Shown here one piece after another: positions 1 to 9,397 of a stretch of DNA of 64,000 bases. The notes beneath the pieces were generated by a model. That model was not told where the DNA came from, did no database searches, and worked only from the letters and a program-made list of their open reading frames with translations. The DNA is from Actinobacillus delphinicola. Lineage in GTDB: Bacteria; Pseudomonadota; Gammaproteobacteria; Enterobacterales; Pasteurellaceae. The stretch's first letter is position 1. Each line of letters starts with the position of its first letter. The position numbers were made by a program, and so were the translations under genes. Location of the stretch: the NCBI RefSeq assembly GCF_900638385.1, contig NZ_LR134510.1, positions 620,001-684,000 on the forward strand, read 5' to 3'.

Positions 1-224
1 TCTATTCCAGTATTTAACAGTTCAACAACCAACACCAAAAGCACGGAACAAATTAGTAAAATGCATTCAATTTTATTTTTACCAAGCCATAATGCGAGTG
101 GTACTAAAATTGCTGTTAGAATTAATTCTTGACGAAAAGCAGTCTCGCTCAATGCGGCTTTAAGTCCTTTAATTGAATAACGTGTTGAATTGATAAGATG
201 CGTTAATCCTTTCGTTTGTTGCAT
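1..224 (-). CDS. dgkA: Diacylglycerol kinase DgkA (3' part cut by window edge)
   Basis: Only the first 74 codons are in the window; the gene runs off the left edge. The ATG is at 224. The protein begins MQQTKGLTHLINSTRYS and continues with KGLKAALSETAFRQE, then a hydrophobic segment and the motif VVELLNTGIE. This matches the DgkA family: the RAA..E.AFRQE region, first membrane helix and catalytic helix VEILNSAIE. DgkA is a trimeric inner-membrane enzyme that phosphorylates diacylglycerol to phosphatidic acid, recycling lipid left by envelope glycan modification. It starts 14 bp after the relA stop on the same strand, so the two are probably cotranscribed. The relA-dgkA pairing is also what I remember for H. 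influenzae. Confidence 0.93.
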   Translation of the reverse strand, partial: MQQTKGLTHLINSTRYSIKGLKAALSETAFRQELILTAILVPLALWLGKNKIECILLICSVLLVLVVELLNTGI

Positions 225-238
225 AATTTTTCTCTTAG

Positions 239-2464
239 TTATAAACGTTTTGCTTCAATGACATCTGGAATTTGCGTTAATCCCAGCAAAACTTTACTCA
301 AGCTATCGACATCGCTTAATTTAATATCCATTTGAATAATCGCTAATTGTTTTTTACTTTCTGCGTGTGTAGATACAGAAAGGACATTAATTTTATGATT
401 GGCTAAAACCGTCGTAATATCTCGTAATAATCCATGGCGATCACTTGCTACAATCTGAATACTAATTCGAAAATCTTGAGAATATTTTTGTCCCCAATGA
501 GCTTCGACGACACGTTCGGGATGGCTATTTTGCATCTCAATAAATTGTTCACAATCAACACGATGAATAGAAATGCCTCGCCCAAGGGTAATATAACCTG
601 CTATGGTATCGCCATAAATAGGCTGGCAACAACCCGCCATATAGTGCAATAAATTTCCAACACCATCTACAGTAACCAATTGATTTCTATCATCTTTATT
701 GATAACTGTCGTACGACTTGCTACTTGACGTAAAATATCTGCATCCGCTTGTTCAGCAGTCGCTTTACCTTTTTTATTTTGTAAATAATTCATCAGGTGT
801 TGTAAACGAATATCACCAGAACCAATCCCCGCATAAAAATCATCCATATGCTTGAGGTTGTAGCGCATCAATGCATTTTTCTCAGCTTGTTTTAAATTTA
901 GCCCCAATGCATTGACTTCATGTTCAAATTGTTCTTTGCCAAGCGGAATATCTTTCTCTCTATCCAATTTTTTAAAAAAAGCATTAATGCGACTGCGTGC
1001 TTTCGGAGTGCGAGTAAAGCCTAAATTTGGATTTACCCAATCTCGACTTGGATTTGGATTTTTCTGAGTAAGAATCTCTACCTGATCACCCATTTGTAAT
1101 TGATAGGTAAAAGGTACAATCCGCCCACCAACTTTTGCGCCGATACAGCGATGCCCAATTTGACTATGAATTGCATACGCAAAATCTAACGGCGTTGAGC
1201 CTGTTGGTAGATCTACTACCTCACCTCGTGGCGTAAAGACATAAACCCGATCGTCAAAAACTTGTGAGCGTACTTCCGCCAAGATATCGCCAGAATCCAC
1301 TATATCCGCTTGCCACGCTAAAAGTTTTCTCAACCATGCAATTTTTTCTTCATAATCTGTTTTCCCACCAACAATGCCCTCTTTGTACTTCCAATGTGCC
1401 GCAACGCCTAATTCAGCATTATCGTGCATTTGTTGGGTCCGAATTTGTATTTCGACGGGTTTATCGTCTTTTCCTAAGACAACAGTATGAATAGATTGAT
1501 AGCCATTTGGTTTCGGATTAGCAACGTAATCATCAAATTGATCTGGTAAGTGTTTAAAATGCGTATGAACTAAACCGAGTACGGCATAACAATCTTGTAA
1601 TTCTTTAACAATAATGCGTACGGCCCGCACATCATAGAGTTGTTCAAATTCCAGATGTTTTTTCTGCATTTTTTTCCAAATGCTGTAAATATGCTTTGGT
1701 CGCCCATACACATCAACTTCATAAAGATTATCTTTAAGGTATTGACGTAATTCACAAACAAAATCATCTAGATATTGTTCACGATCTAAACGACGTTCTC
1801 CAAGCAATTTTGCGATAATTCGGTAACTTTCAGGATGTAATACACGAAAACAATAATCTTCTAATTCCCATTTCAATTGTCCGATTCCAAGACGATTCGC
1901 AAGTGGTGCATAAATATTACTGCATTCTTTTGCCGCTAATTCCCGTTCTTCTTGAGTATGATTATGAGCATCATCACGTAAGAAAATAATCCGTTCAGCC
2001 AATTTAATAATCACGCAACGAAAATCTTCCACCATGGCTAAAAGCATACGGCGAACATTGTCAATTTGGGTAGTATTACTAGAATTAGCTGTATTAATTT
2101 GACGAATGTTATCCATATCCGCCACGCCTTTCAGTAATTTACGAATTTTTATTCCAAAAACTTCTTCAATTTCATCAAGGACGGTATCATCGCTACCTTG
2201 CGTAAGGACGGGAAATAACATTGCAGTGACAAGACTTTCTGCATCCATATTTAAACTATGCAGAATTTCTACCATTTCTGGGCCAGCTAGAAGATAATAA
2301 ATAGGTGCTTTATCAAGTTCCCTTACCATCACTTTTTCACAAGCAAAATTCCATGCTTGCTCCAAATCTGCTTCAACCTCAGCAGGGACGTTTAGGGTAC
2401 TGCTCCATTTTTTTAAATCAAAATTATCTGGATTTAATAAATGAGTTCCTCGAATTGCAACCAT
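239..2464 (-). CDS. relA: GTP pyrophosphokinase RelA
   Basis: This 741-residue protein has the full length and domain order of monofunctional RelA. There is a degenerate HD-type hydrolase domain without the HD..ED metal motif, and a (p)ppGpp synthetase domain around residues 240-390 with YDVRAVRIIV and NPKPNGYQSIHTVV. A TGS domain follows (VYVFTPRGEVVDLPTGST), and a C-terminal ACT domain (RHGLLRDITTVLANHKINV). RelA senses uncharged tRNA on the ribosome and makes (p)ppGpp in the stringent response. One oddity: the acidic EFDD motif that marks monofunctional RelA synthetase domains reads QFDD here. It lies between recO and dgkA on the same strand, with a 155-bp gap after recO that could hold its own promoter. 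Confidence 0.97.
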   Translation of the reverse strand: MVAIRGTHLLNPDNFDLKKWSSTLNVPAEVEADLEQAWNFACEKVMVRELDKAPIYYLLAGPEMVEILHSLNMDAESLVTAMLFPVLTQGSDDTVLDEIEEVFGIKIRKLLKGVADMDNIRQINTANSSNTTQIDNVRRMLLAMVEDFRCVIIKLAERIIFLRDDAHNHTQEERELAAKECSNIYAPLANRLGIGQLKWELEDYCFRVLHPESYRIIAKLLGERRLDREQYLDDFVCELRQYLKDNLYEVDVYGRPKHIYSIWKKMQKKHLEFEQLYDVRAVRIIVKELQDCYAVLGLVHTHFKHLPDQFDDYVANPKPNGYQSIHTVVLGKDDKPVEIQIRTQQMHDNAELGVAAHWKYKEGIVGGKTDYEEKIAWLRKLLAWQADIVDSGDILAEVRSQVFDDRVYVFTPRGEVVDLPTGSTPLDFAYAIHSQIGHRCIGAKVGGRIVPFTYQLQMGDQVEILTQKNPNPSRDWVNPNLGFTRTPKARSRINAFFKKLDREKDIPLGKEQFEHEVNALGLNLKQAEKNALMRYNLKHMDDFYAGIGSGDIRLQHLMNYLQNKKGKATAEQADADILRQVASRTTVINKDDRNQLVTVDGVGNLLHYMAGCCQPIYGDTIAGYITLGRGISIHRVDCEQFIEMQNSHPERVVEAHWGQKYSQDFRISIQIVASDRHGLLRDITTVLANHKINVLSVSTHAESKKQLAIIQMDIKLSDVDSLSKVLLGLTQIPDVIEAKRL

Positions 2465-2619
2465 ATTTTTTTCCTATCTACGGTAAAAAGGCGGGGTTAT
2501 TCTACCCCCTTTTTGCAAACTTTGGGGAAATATTTCACAATAAATGCATGTTTACTATATATTTTATTTACAATTCCTTTCCAAAATACACCGTACTATA
2601 TAATTAAACATGGTCATTT

Positions 2620-3345
2620 CTAGTAAAGTTTTAAATTATTTTTTCCTAAATAAACTTGTGAAAATAGTTCACGGCTTTTTAATGGTTTATCGCCCAAATA
2701 ACTTTTTAATACTACCCGCATAAAGCGTTTTGCTGCAATTCTGACTTGCGGATCAGAAAAATCTCTTTCCGCAAAAGCCAATAATTCGCGCCCATAAAAC
2801 GTCATATTATCCTTAACAATAGAGGCAATAAAACCACGTTCAGCACGATATTGATATGTCATATTTTCATCGACAGGTTTTCCTGTTCCGACACAATGGC
2901 AAAAATCAATTCCGTAACCTAGATAATCGAGTAACTTAAACTCAAATGTCCGTAAAGTTGCTTCTAAATGTTCTGGATATTGGGTTAATTCAGTTAAACA
3001 TGTTAAATAATCTTGGAACAGTGCAGGATAGGCTGTTTCTTTTTCCAATAACCGAATCATAATTTCATTCACATAAAAACCACTATATAACGCAGCATTC
3101 TGTAAAGGTAAGGTTATAGCGGCAGCTTCAGCTCGGGTAAGAATTTTTAACGCGCCCTTCCCAGACCAGCGGACTAATAACGGAGTGAATGGCTGTAAAA
3201 CACTTTTCCAAGGTGAACGTTTTCCCCGAGCGCCTTTTGCTAATAAAGTAAGGCGCCCAGTCTCTTCACTAAAAATATCAACGAGTAAACTGCTTTCACC
3301 ATAGGGTTTACGGTGTAGCACAAATGCACGTTGCCAATTATCCAT
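2620..3345 (-). CDS. recO: DNA repair protein RecO
   Basis: RecO loads RecA onto SSB-coated DNA together with RecR in the RecF pathway. The sequence has the N-terminal OB-fold ([20 protein letters not shown]), the KGARGKRS segment, and the C-terminal helical part ending in [13 protein letters not shown], all typical of gamma-proteobacterial RecO. I chose the ATG at 3345 (241 residues, MDNWQRAF), which matches the usual family start. The frame could be extended five codons to a TTG at 3360, but that has no support. The gene follows dnaE by 57 bp. The zinc-binding cysteines of some RecO proteins are not complete here; only CHC near the middle is seen. Confidence 0.95.
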   Translation of the reverse strand: MDNWQRAFVLHRKPYGESSLLVDIFSEETGRLTLLAKGARGKRSPWKSVLQPFTPLLVRWSGKGALKILTRAEAAAITLPLQNAALYSGFYVNEIMIRLLEKETAYPALFQDYLTCLTELTQYPEHLEATLRTFEFKLLDYLGYGIDFCHCVGTGKPVDENMTYQYRAERGFIASIVKDNMTFYGRELLAFAERDFSDPQVRIAAKRFMRVVLKSYLGDKPLKSRELFSQVYLGKNNLKLY

Positions 3346-3402
3346 TTTGTTATCTAACAAATTCGTTAAATCCCATAAAATTTATCGAAAAATGAGGCGT
3401 GT

Positions 3403-6400
3403 CTAATTTCTGAAAACCAATTCAACCGCATCACTGCCTAAAAATTCCATTAAATTATTCAAAAGAGGATCCTGTGGATTTACCGCCCACTGTGTGCCAA
3501 AACGTACCAACGCATTTCCCTGTGGACTTTGATAATACAGTTGAATAGGCAACGCTCCTCCACTGTAAGGCTGAATAATTTCTTTTAATCGACGTAATAA
3601 CGCAGGTGTGATTTTGTCTTGTGAAAGGCTTATCGCAAGATGATTTGCACGATGTACCCGAGCCTCTTCTAATGACATCACATCACGCACATTCATGCGT
3701 AATCCCTGACTAAAATCATCAAAGCTCACTTGCCCGCTACACACGATAATATTGTCTTTCGCAATTTTTTCGATATTTTTATCTAACGCCTCACCAAATA
3801 AAGTCACATCAAGACGACCTGACCGATCATCTAGTGTGGCGATACCAATACGATTTCCTTTCTTCGTTGTCGCTACACGGAAGTTTACGACCAGACCACA
3901 AGCAACACTCATCTGCCCACGACGGCTTGGCGTTAAATCTTTTAAACGTGTACTCGCATAATGCTCTAATTCAGGCAAATAACGACTTATCGGGTGCCCG
4001 CTTAAATAAAGTCCGAGGGTTTCTCGCTCACCTTCTAAAATTTGGTGTTCTGTCCATTTTGGTGTATTCGCATATTTGGTTTCGACATCTTCTGGGCGAT
4101 CAGTTAATACGCCAAACATATCCCCTTGCCCAATATCCTCATCTTTCGCATGCTGATCAGCGGCTTTTAAGGCATCTTCAAGGTTTTTTGCAAGGGCTGC
4201 ACGATGAGGTCCGAGTTTATCAAAAGCCCCCGATTTAATCAGGCTTTCAAAAGTACGGCGATTCACACGTTTTAAGTCAACTCTTGCACATAAATCAAAT
4301 AAATCTTTAAAGAAACCACCCTCTTTTCGGGCTTCTACAATTGCACCGATCGGTGCTTCACCAACCCCCTTAATTGCGCCAATACCATAGACAATTTCCC
4401 CTTTATCATTAACGGTAAATTGATGTTTCCCAGTATTTATATCAGGTGGAACCACAGTTAGTCCCATGCGTAAACATTCATCATAAAGCCCAACAATTTT
4501 GTCAGTATTATCCATTTCTGATGTCATTACGGCTGCCATAAATTCAGCCGGATAATGGGCTTTTAACCAGAGTGTTTGATAGGAAACGAGTGCATACGCA
4601 GCCGAGTGAGATTTGTTAAAACCATAACCTGCAAATTTTTCTACCAAGTCGAAAATCTTCATGGCAAGTTCGCCATCAATATTATTTTTCTCAGCGCCTG
4701 CTTTAAACACACTACGTTGTTTTGCCATTTCTTCAGGTTTTTTCTTACCCATCGCACGGCGTAATAAATCCGCCCCACCCAAGGTGTAACCTGCTAAAAC
4801 TTGGGCAATTTGCATCACTTGTTCTTGATACAAAATAATGCCGTAGGTTGGTTCTAGAATCGGTTTGAGAGAGATGTGTTGATATTCCGCATCTGGATAG
4901 GAAATTTCTTCCTCACCGTGTTTACGGCGGATAAAGTTATCCACCATCCCTGATTGCAACGGACCAGGTCGAAATAATGCCACCAACGCAATGATATCTT
5001 CAAAACAGTCTGGACGTAGGCGTTTAATCAGATCTTTCATGCCTCGAGATTCCAACTGGAATACCGCTGTGGTTTCCGCTTTAAGAAGAAGCTCAAATGC
5101 TTTTGGATCATCAAGAGGAATATGGTTAATATCAACGGGTGGCTTACCCTGCGCAATGAGGCGAGGATTAATCATATCCAATGCCCATTTAATGATAGTT
5201 AGCGTACGTAACCCTAAAAAGTCGAATTTCACTAGCCCTGCATATTCCACATCGCTTTTATCAAAATGCGTAACAGGATGTTTCCCTTCGCTATCGCAAT
5301 AAAGCGGAGCAAAGTCAGTGATCAAATGCGGAGCAATAACTACCCCACCCGCATGTTTTCCTGCATTACGAGTAACCCCTTCTAAGCGGCGAGCCATATC
5401 AATGAGTGCTTTAACTTCTTCATCTGCCTCATAAATTTCGGGTAATTTCGGCTCAGCAGCAAATGCTTTTTCTAATGTCATGCCAGGTTCAGTGGGCACT
5501 AATTTAGAAATTCTATCGACAAAGCTATAAGAATGCCCAAGAACACGTCCAACATCACGAATAACGGCTTTTGCCGCCATTGTACCGAAGGTAATAATTT
5601 GAGATACTGCTCCTCGACCATAGGTTTCTGCAACATGATCAATAACACGATCTCGTCCATCCATACAGAAATCTACGTCAAAATCGGGCATAGATACACG
5701 TTCAGGATTTAAGAATCGTTCGAAAAGCAGATCAAATTCTAACGGATCCAAATCGGTAATCTTTAATGCGTAAGCAACCAGCGATCCTGCACCCGATCCA
5801 CGCCCAGGTCCAACAGGAATATCATTATCTTTAGACCACTGAATAAATTCCATCACGATAAGAAAGTATCCAGGGAATCCCATTTGGTTAATTACGCCTA
5901 GTTCAACCTCTAAGCGTTCATCATACTTGCCACGTTCTTTCGCTCTCACTTCCTCATCTGGGAAAAGAATTTTCAAACGTTCTTCTAAGCCAGTATGTGC
6001 TTTTTGTACTAAGAAATCTTCAGTACTCATCTCCCCTGTTGGGAATTGTGGTAAGAAATATTCTCCAAGATGCAAGGTTGCCGTACAACGTTCTGCAATT
6101 TTCACACTATTTTCTAATGCACTTGGAATATCCGCAAAAAGCTCACACATTTCAGCTTCTGTGCGGAAATATTGTTGGCGGGTATAATTCTTAGGGCGTC
6201 TTGCATCATCTAACGTATAACCGTCATGAATTGCCACACGAATTTCATGTGCCTCGAAATCTTCAGGCTCTAAAAAACAAACATCATTGACAGCCACAAC
6301 AGGTAAATTCTTTTCTTTTGCCAGTGCAACTGCAGCTTGGATATAACGTTCCTCATCATTTTTACCTGTCCGACTTAAACTTAAATAAAAACGATCTGGA

Positions 6401-6888
6401 AAATGTGTTTCATAAAAACTTACTGCTTGTTCAAGTAACTCAGGTTCTGTACGGGTACGCAATAATAATTGCCCAATATCCCCTTCTTTACCGCCCGATA
6501 AAATGATGACCCCTTCTGCATGTTCAATCAGCCATTCTTGATCAATGTAAGGGAAATCGGTATAACCACGCTGATAAGCTTTAGAAAGCAATAAGGTAAT
6601 ATTTTGGTAACCTGCATTGTTATTCGCATAAAGGGTTAAATCGAAAAAGTCTTCGCCAAGCAAATCACTTTTTATTTTGAAATCAGCACCAATAATAGGT
6701 TTAATTCCCGCTCCTAAGCATTCCCCATAAAATTTTACCAGTCCGCAGAAATTCATAAAATCAGTTAAACCTAATGCGACCATTTCTTGTTTAGCTGCTT
6801 GTTTTACCAATGGTTTTACTTTGGGTAAGCCATCAATCATAGAGAAATCACTGTGTACTCGTAAATGAACAAAACGGGGTGCAGCCAT
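3403..6888 (-). CDS. dnaE: DNA polymerase III alpha subunit
   Basis: At 1161 residues this is the replicative polymerase catalytic subunit, the usual DnaE length. It opens with the PHP domain ([16 protein letters not shown]) and carries the palm-domain catalytic aspartates in [16 protein letters not shown]. The [16 protein letters not shown] motif and the helix-hairpin-helix region ([18 protein letters not shown]) follow, and near the C-terminus an OB-fold ([16 protein letters not shown]). It lies just upstream of recO in the same direction. I do not recall dnaE next to recO in H. influenzae Rd, so this junction is probably a rearrangement. The divergent neighbour rluE shares the 174-bp intergenic region. 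No sign of frame damage. Confidence 0.98.
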   Translation of the reverse strand: MAAPRFVHLRVHSDFSMIDGLPKVKPLVKQAAKQEMVALGLTDFMNFCGLVKFYGECLGAGIKPIIGADFKIKSDLLGEDFFDLTLYANNNAGYQNITLLLSKAYQRGYTDFPYIDQEWLIEHAEGVIILSGGKEGDIGQLLLRTRTEPELLEQAVSFYETHFPDRFYLSLSRTGKNDEERYIQAAVALAKEKNLPVVAVNDVCFLEPEDFEAHEIRVAIHDGYTLDDARRPKNYTRQQYFRTEAEMCELFADIPSALENSVKIAERCTATLHLGEYFLPQFPTGEMSTEDFLVQKAHTGLEERLKILFPDEEVRAKERGKYDERLEVELGVINQMGFPGYFLIVMEFIQWSKDNDIPVGPGRGSGAGSLVAYALKITDLDPLEFDLLFERFLNPERVSMPDFDVDFCMDGRDRVIDHVAETYGRGAVSQIITFGTMAAKAVIRDVGRVLGHSYSFVDRISKLVPTEPGMTLEKAFAAEPKLPEIYEADEEVKALIDMARRLEGVTRNAGKHAGGVVIAPHLITDFAPLYCDSEGKHPVTHFDKSDVEYAGLVKFDFLGLRTLTIIKWALDMINPRLIAQGKPPVDINHIPLDDPKAFELLLKAETTAVFQLESRGMKDLIKRLRPDCFEDIIALVALFRPGPLQSGMVDNFIRRKHGEEEISYPDAEYQHISLKPILEPTYGIILYQEQVMQIAQVLAGYTLGGADLLRRAMGKKKPEEMAKQRSVFKAGAEKNNIDGELAMKIFDLVEKFAGYGFNKSHSAAYALVSYQTLWLKAHYPAEFMAAVMTSEMDNTDKIVGLYDECLRMGLTVVPPDINTGKHQFTVNDKGEIVYGIGAIKGVGEAPIGAIVEARKEGGFFKDLFDLCARVDLKRVNRRTFESLIKSGAFDKLGPHRAALAKNLEDALKAADQHAKDEDIGQGDMFGVLTDRPEDVETKYANTPKWTEHQILEGERETLGLYLSGHPISRYLPELEHYASTRLKDLTPSRRGQMSVACGLVVNFRVATTKKGNRIGIATLDDRSGRLDVTLFGEALDKNIEKIAKDNIIVCSGQVSFDDFSQGLRMNVRDVMSLEEARVHRANHLAISLSQDKITPALLRRLKEIIQPYSGGALPIQLYYQSPQGNALVRFGTQWAVNPQDPLLNNLMEFLGSDAVELVFRN

Positions 6889-7062
6889 ATTTTAGAATCC
6901 TTTTTGGTATGGGTTTATTAACAGGTTAGACCGTGTATTCTAGCCGTATTTCAGTTGCTTTTACAGTCTTAACGTAACTAGCCGATTTTTCTAAAGTGAA
7001 AGGAAATTTATATAAAAAATGCTAAACTATGTTCCATCTTAATTTAAATCAATACTACTTCC

Positions 7063-7776
7063 ATGCAAAAAACAAGATTTCGCCCATCCAAAACACATTT
7101 TTCTCGCAAAGCACAATCCCCTAGAAACACGCCCGTTGCAAAAAAATCACCAATAAAAAAAACCTTGGAACAAACCAAAGTGGTGCTTTTTAATAAACCC
7201 TTTGATGTTTTAACACAATTTAGCGATGACAGTGGTCGCAAAACATTAAAAGACTTTATCCCAGTTCCTGAAGTTTATGCAGCAGGTCGGCTTGATCGTG
7301 ATAGTGAAGGTCTATTACTACTGACGAATAACGGAGAAATTCAACACCGCCTCGCTAATCCAAAATTTAAATTACCTAAAGTATATTTTGTACAAGTTGA
7401 AGGCGACGTATCCGATGAATCCTTACAAAAATTACGTCAAGGTATCACATTAAATGATGGAAAAACCTTACCTGCTAAAGCAGAACGCATGTTGCCTCCT
7501 TTTCCACTATGGGAACGTATTCCGCCAATCCGAGAACGCAAAAATATCCCTACCACATGGTTAAGGCTAGAAATTACAGAAGGACGCAATCGCCAAGTTA
7601 GAAGAATGACCGCTCACGTCGGTAATCCAACATTGCGCCTTATCCGTTATAATATTGGTGACTTAACATTAGACAATATCGCAATAGGTGAATATAAAGA
7701 ACTTTCGTTGAATGAAATTAAAATTTTGGCAAAAAAGTTAAAGCTATCCTTGCCCAATGAGAAACCAACCCGATAA
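7063..7776 (+). CDS. rluE: 23S rRNA pseudouridine synthase RluE
   Basis: A member of the RsuA/RluB/E/F family of pseudouridine synthases; RluE modifies U2457 in 23S rRNA. The catalytic motif [17 protein letters not shown] holds the conserved aspartate. Other family motifs are [25 protein letters not shown]-like [14 protein letters not shown], and [18 protein letters not shown]-like sequence near the C-terminus. The first 40 residues are basic and low-complexity, with no S4 domain, as in E. coli RluE. The ATG at 7063 has no strong Shine-Dalgarno sequence. It is transcribed divergently from dnaE. No terminator was seen before dut. Confidence 0.93.
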   Translation: MQKTRFRPSKTHFSRKAQSPRNTPVAKKSPIKKTLEQTKVVLFNKPFDVLTQFSDDSGRKTLKDFIPVPEVYAAGRLDRDSEGLLLLTNNGEIQHRLANPKFKLPKVYFVQVEGDVSDESLQKLRQGITLNDGKTLPAKAERMLPPFPLWERIPPIRERKNIPTTWLRLEITEGRNRQVRRMTAHVGNPTLRLIRYNIGDLTLDNIAIGEYKELSLNEIKILAKKLKLSLPNEKPTR

Positions 7777-7876
7777 AGAAAAAATGGCTTCCCCTATTCT
7801 CCCTTTTGCTCGTATGCTAGAATCAGTCAGTTTTAGCTGTTGATAGCAGCAAAATTTTCACTAAATAAAAGGCAGT

Positions 7877-8338
7877 ATGATAATGAAAAGTATTGATATT
7901 AAAATTTTAGATAAACGTTTGGGTAAAGAATTTCCATTACCAGCATACGCGACTCCAGGTTCTGCTGGCTTAGATCTTCGTGCGATGGTTGGAGAAGATG
8001 TCGTCTTACAACCCAACGAAACTCGACTTATCCCTGCTGGAATTGCGATTTATATCCGTGATCCATCACTTTGTGCAACAATTTTACCTCGTTCAGGTCT
8101 AGGCTCTAAGCATGGTATTGTTTTAGGTAATTTGGTTGGTCTAATTGATTCTGACTATCAAGGTCCACTCATGATGCCAATTTGGAACCGCAGCACTGAA
8201 CCTTTTAAAATTTCTGCGGGTGATCGCATCGCTCAACTTGTCTTTTTACCTGTTGTCCAAGCAACTTTTAATGTTGTAGAACATTTTGAAGAAACCGAAC
8301 GTGGTACTGGAGGTTTTGGTCATTCAGGTAAAGCTTAA
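7877..8338 (+). CDS. dut: dUTP diphosphatase
   Basis: The protein hydrolyses dUTP to dUMP and pyrophosphate, keeping uracil out of DNA. All five trimeric dUTPase motifs are visible: [52 protein letters not shown] and the C-terminal lid GTGGFGHSG. Two starts are possible, ATG 7877 and ATG 7883. The AAAGG at about 7868 sits 4-5 bp before the first and about 10 bp before the second, and most relatives start at the second. In H. influenzae dut normally sits with coaBC (dfp) and slmA; here coaBC is 3 kb away on the other strand and slmA is not in the window. Confidence 0.97.
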   Translation: MIMKSIDIKILDKRLGKEFPLPAYATPGSAGLDLRAMVGEDVVLQPNETRLIPAGIAIYIRDPSLCATILPRSGLGSKHGIVLGNLVGLIDSDYQGPLMMPIWNRSTEPFKISAGDRIAQLVFLPVVQATFNVVEHFEETERGTGGFGHSGKA

Positions 8339-8353
8339 TACGGAGCAAATAAG

Positions 8354-8572
8354 ATGATCATTCCTTGGCAAAGTTTAAAAGAGGAAACCCTCATCAATCT
8401 AATTGAAAGTTTTATTCTTCGTGAAGGAACAGATTACGGAGCAGAAGAACTCTCATTACATGAAAAAAGAGAAAATTTATTACAGCAGATCAAGCAAGGG
8501 AAGGCTGTTATTTTCTGGTCTGAGTTACATGAAACCTTTGATATAAAGCCTCATACATACATTGAAAAATAG
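8354..8572 (+). CDS. yheU: UPF0270 family protein YheU
   Basis: A 72-residue acidic protein of the UPF0270/YheU family, whose function is unknown. The N-terminus [20 protein letters not shown], the REGTDYG motif and the C-terminal [10 protein letters not shown] match E. coli YheU closely. The gene lies 15 bp after dut and 8 bp before crp, so the three are probably one transcript. YheU being near crp is conserved in enterobacteria, which argues that this linkage is ancestral. Nothing in the sequence suggests an enzymatic activity. Confidence 0.93.
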   Translation: MIIPWQSLKEETLINLIESFILREGTDYGAEELSLHEKRENLLQQIKQGKAVIFWSELHETFDIKPHTYIEK

Positions 8573-8580
8573 GAAATCTT

Positions 8581-9273
8581 ATGTCGAATCTCTATGTAAA
8601 ATCAGCATTTCCAAATGCCGAACAAACACAACAATCTGACGTAAAAGAAAAAATGAAACAAATCGACCCTACTTTAGATTGGTTTCTTTCACATTGCCAT
8701 ATTCGCAAATATCCAGAAAAAAGTACGCTTATTCACGCAGGTGAAAAAGCGGATACGCTTTACTACGTTATCCGTGGGACCGTCGTCGTTATGGTAAAAG
8801 ATGAGGAAGGAAAAGAAATGATTCTGACTTATCTTAGCGATAACGAATTTTTTGGAGAGTCAGGGCTTTTTGATAAAAATTCAGTCCGTAATGCTTGGGT
8901 AAAAACTCGAACCTCTTGCCAAATTGCTGAGATTTCTTATCGCAAATTCCTACAGCTTGTTAATATTAACCCGCAAATTTTAATGTATCTTGCAGGTCAA
9001 CTTTCTCATCGACTTCATAACACATCCAAACAAGCAAGCAACCTCGCTTTCTTAGATGTCACTGGTCGTATTGCCCAAACCCTGATGAATCTTGCCAAAA
9101 TGCCTGATGCACTTACTCATCCAGATGGCATGCAAATTAAAATTACCCGTCAAGAAATTGGTCAAATGGTCGGCTGTTCGCGAGAAACAGTTGGCAGAAT
9201 CTTAAAAATGTTAGAAAATGATGACCTTATATCAGCCCATGGGAAAACCATTGTTGTACGCGGCGCAAGATAG
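8581..9273 (+). CDS. crp: cAMP receptor protein CRP
   Basis: The global cAMP-dependent regulator, here also the partner of Sxy for competence genes. The N-terminal cyclic-nucleotide domain starts around residue 30 ([19 protein letters not shown]). The C-terminal helix-turn-helix has the recognition segment [19 protein letters not shown], identical in character to other CRPs. At 230 residues it has the N-terminal extension typical of Haemophilus CRP compared with E. coli. An unusual change: the phosphate-binding loop reads VRNAWV where E. coli has ERSAWV, so the serine that contacts cAMP (S83 in E. coli) is an asparagine. The Thr-Ser pair of the C-helix (NTSKQ) is kept. Confidence 0.97.
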   Translation: MSNLYVKSAFPNAEQTQQSDVKEKMKQIDPTLDWFLSHCHIRKYPEKSTLIHAGEKADTLYYVIRGTVVVMVKDEEGKEMILTYLSDNEFFGESGLFDKNSVRNAWVKTRTSCQIAEISYRKFLQLVNINPQILMYLAGQLSHRLHNTSKQASNLAFLDVTGRIAQTLMNLAKMPDALTHPDGMQIKITRQEIGQMVGCSRETVGRILKMLENDDLISAHGKTIVVRGAR

Positions 9274-9320
9274 GAAACAACAATTTTGAACTAACTCATT
9301 GAAATAGAAGGAAGCGCCAA

Positions 9321-9397
9321 ATGCTAAAAAGAATTTTCTCGTACTTTAAATCTCGTTTTTTTATATTTGGCTTTTCTTTTTTAGCTTCCTTTCCATG
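9321..9397 (+). other. N-terminal reading-frame fragment of the phosphoethanolamine transferase
   Basis: A strong Shine-Dalgarno sequence (AAGGAAG, 9308-9314) sits 6 bp before the ATG at 9321. The first codons give MLKRIFSYFKSRFFIFGFSF, the basic start and first membrane helix expected for the downstream enzyme. This frame is not the one that carries the enzyme. It runs on into unrelated sequence, while the enzyme frame is in the -1 register from about 9383. A T-TTT-TTA heptamer, in frame, lies at 9377-9383. Either one base has been lost near here, or expression needs a -1 slip. I read it as the true start of a frame-disrupted gene. Confidence 0.6.
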
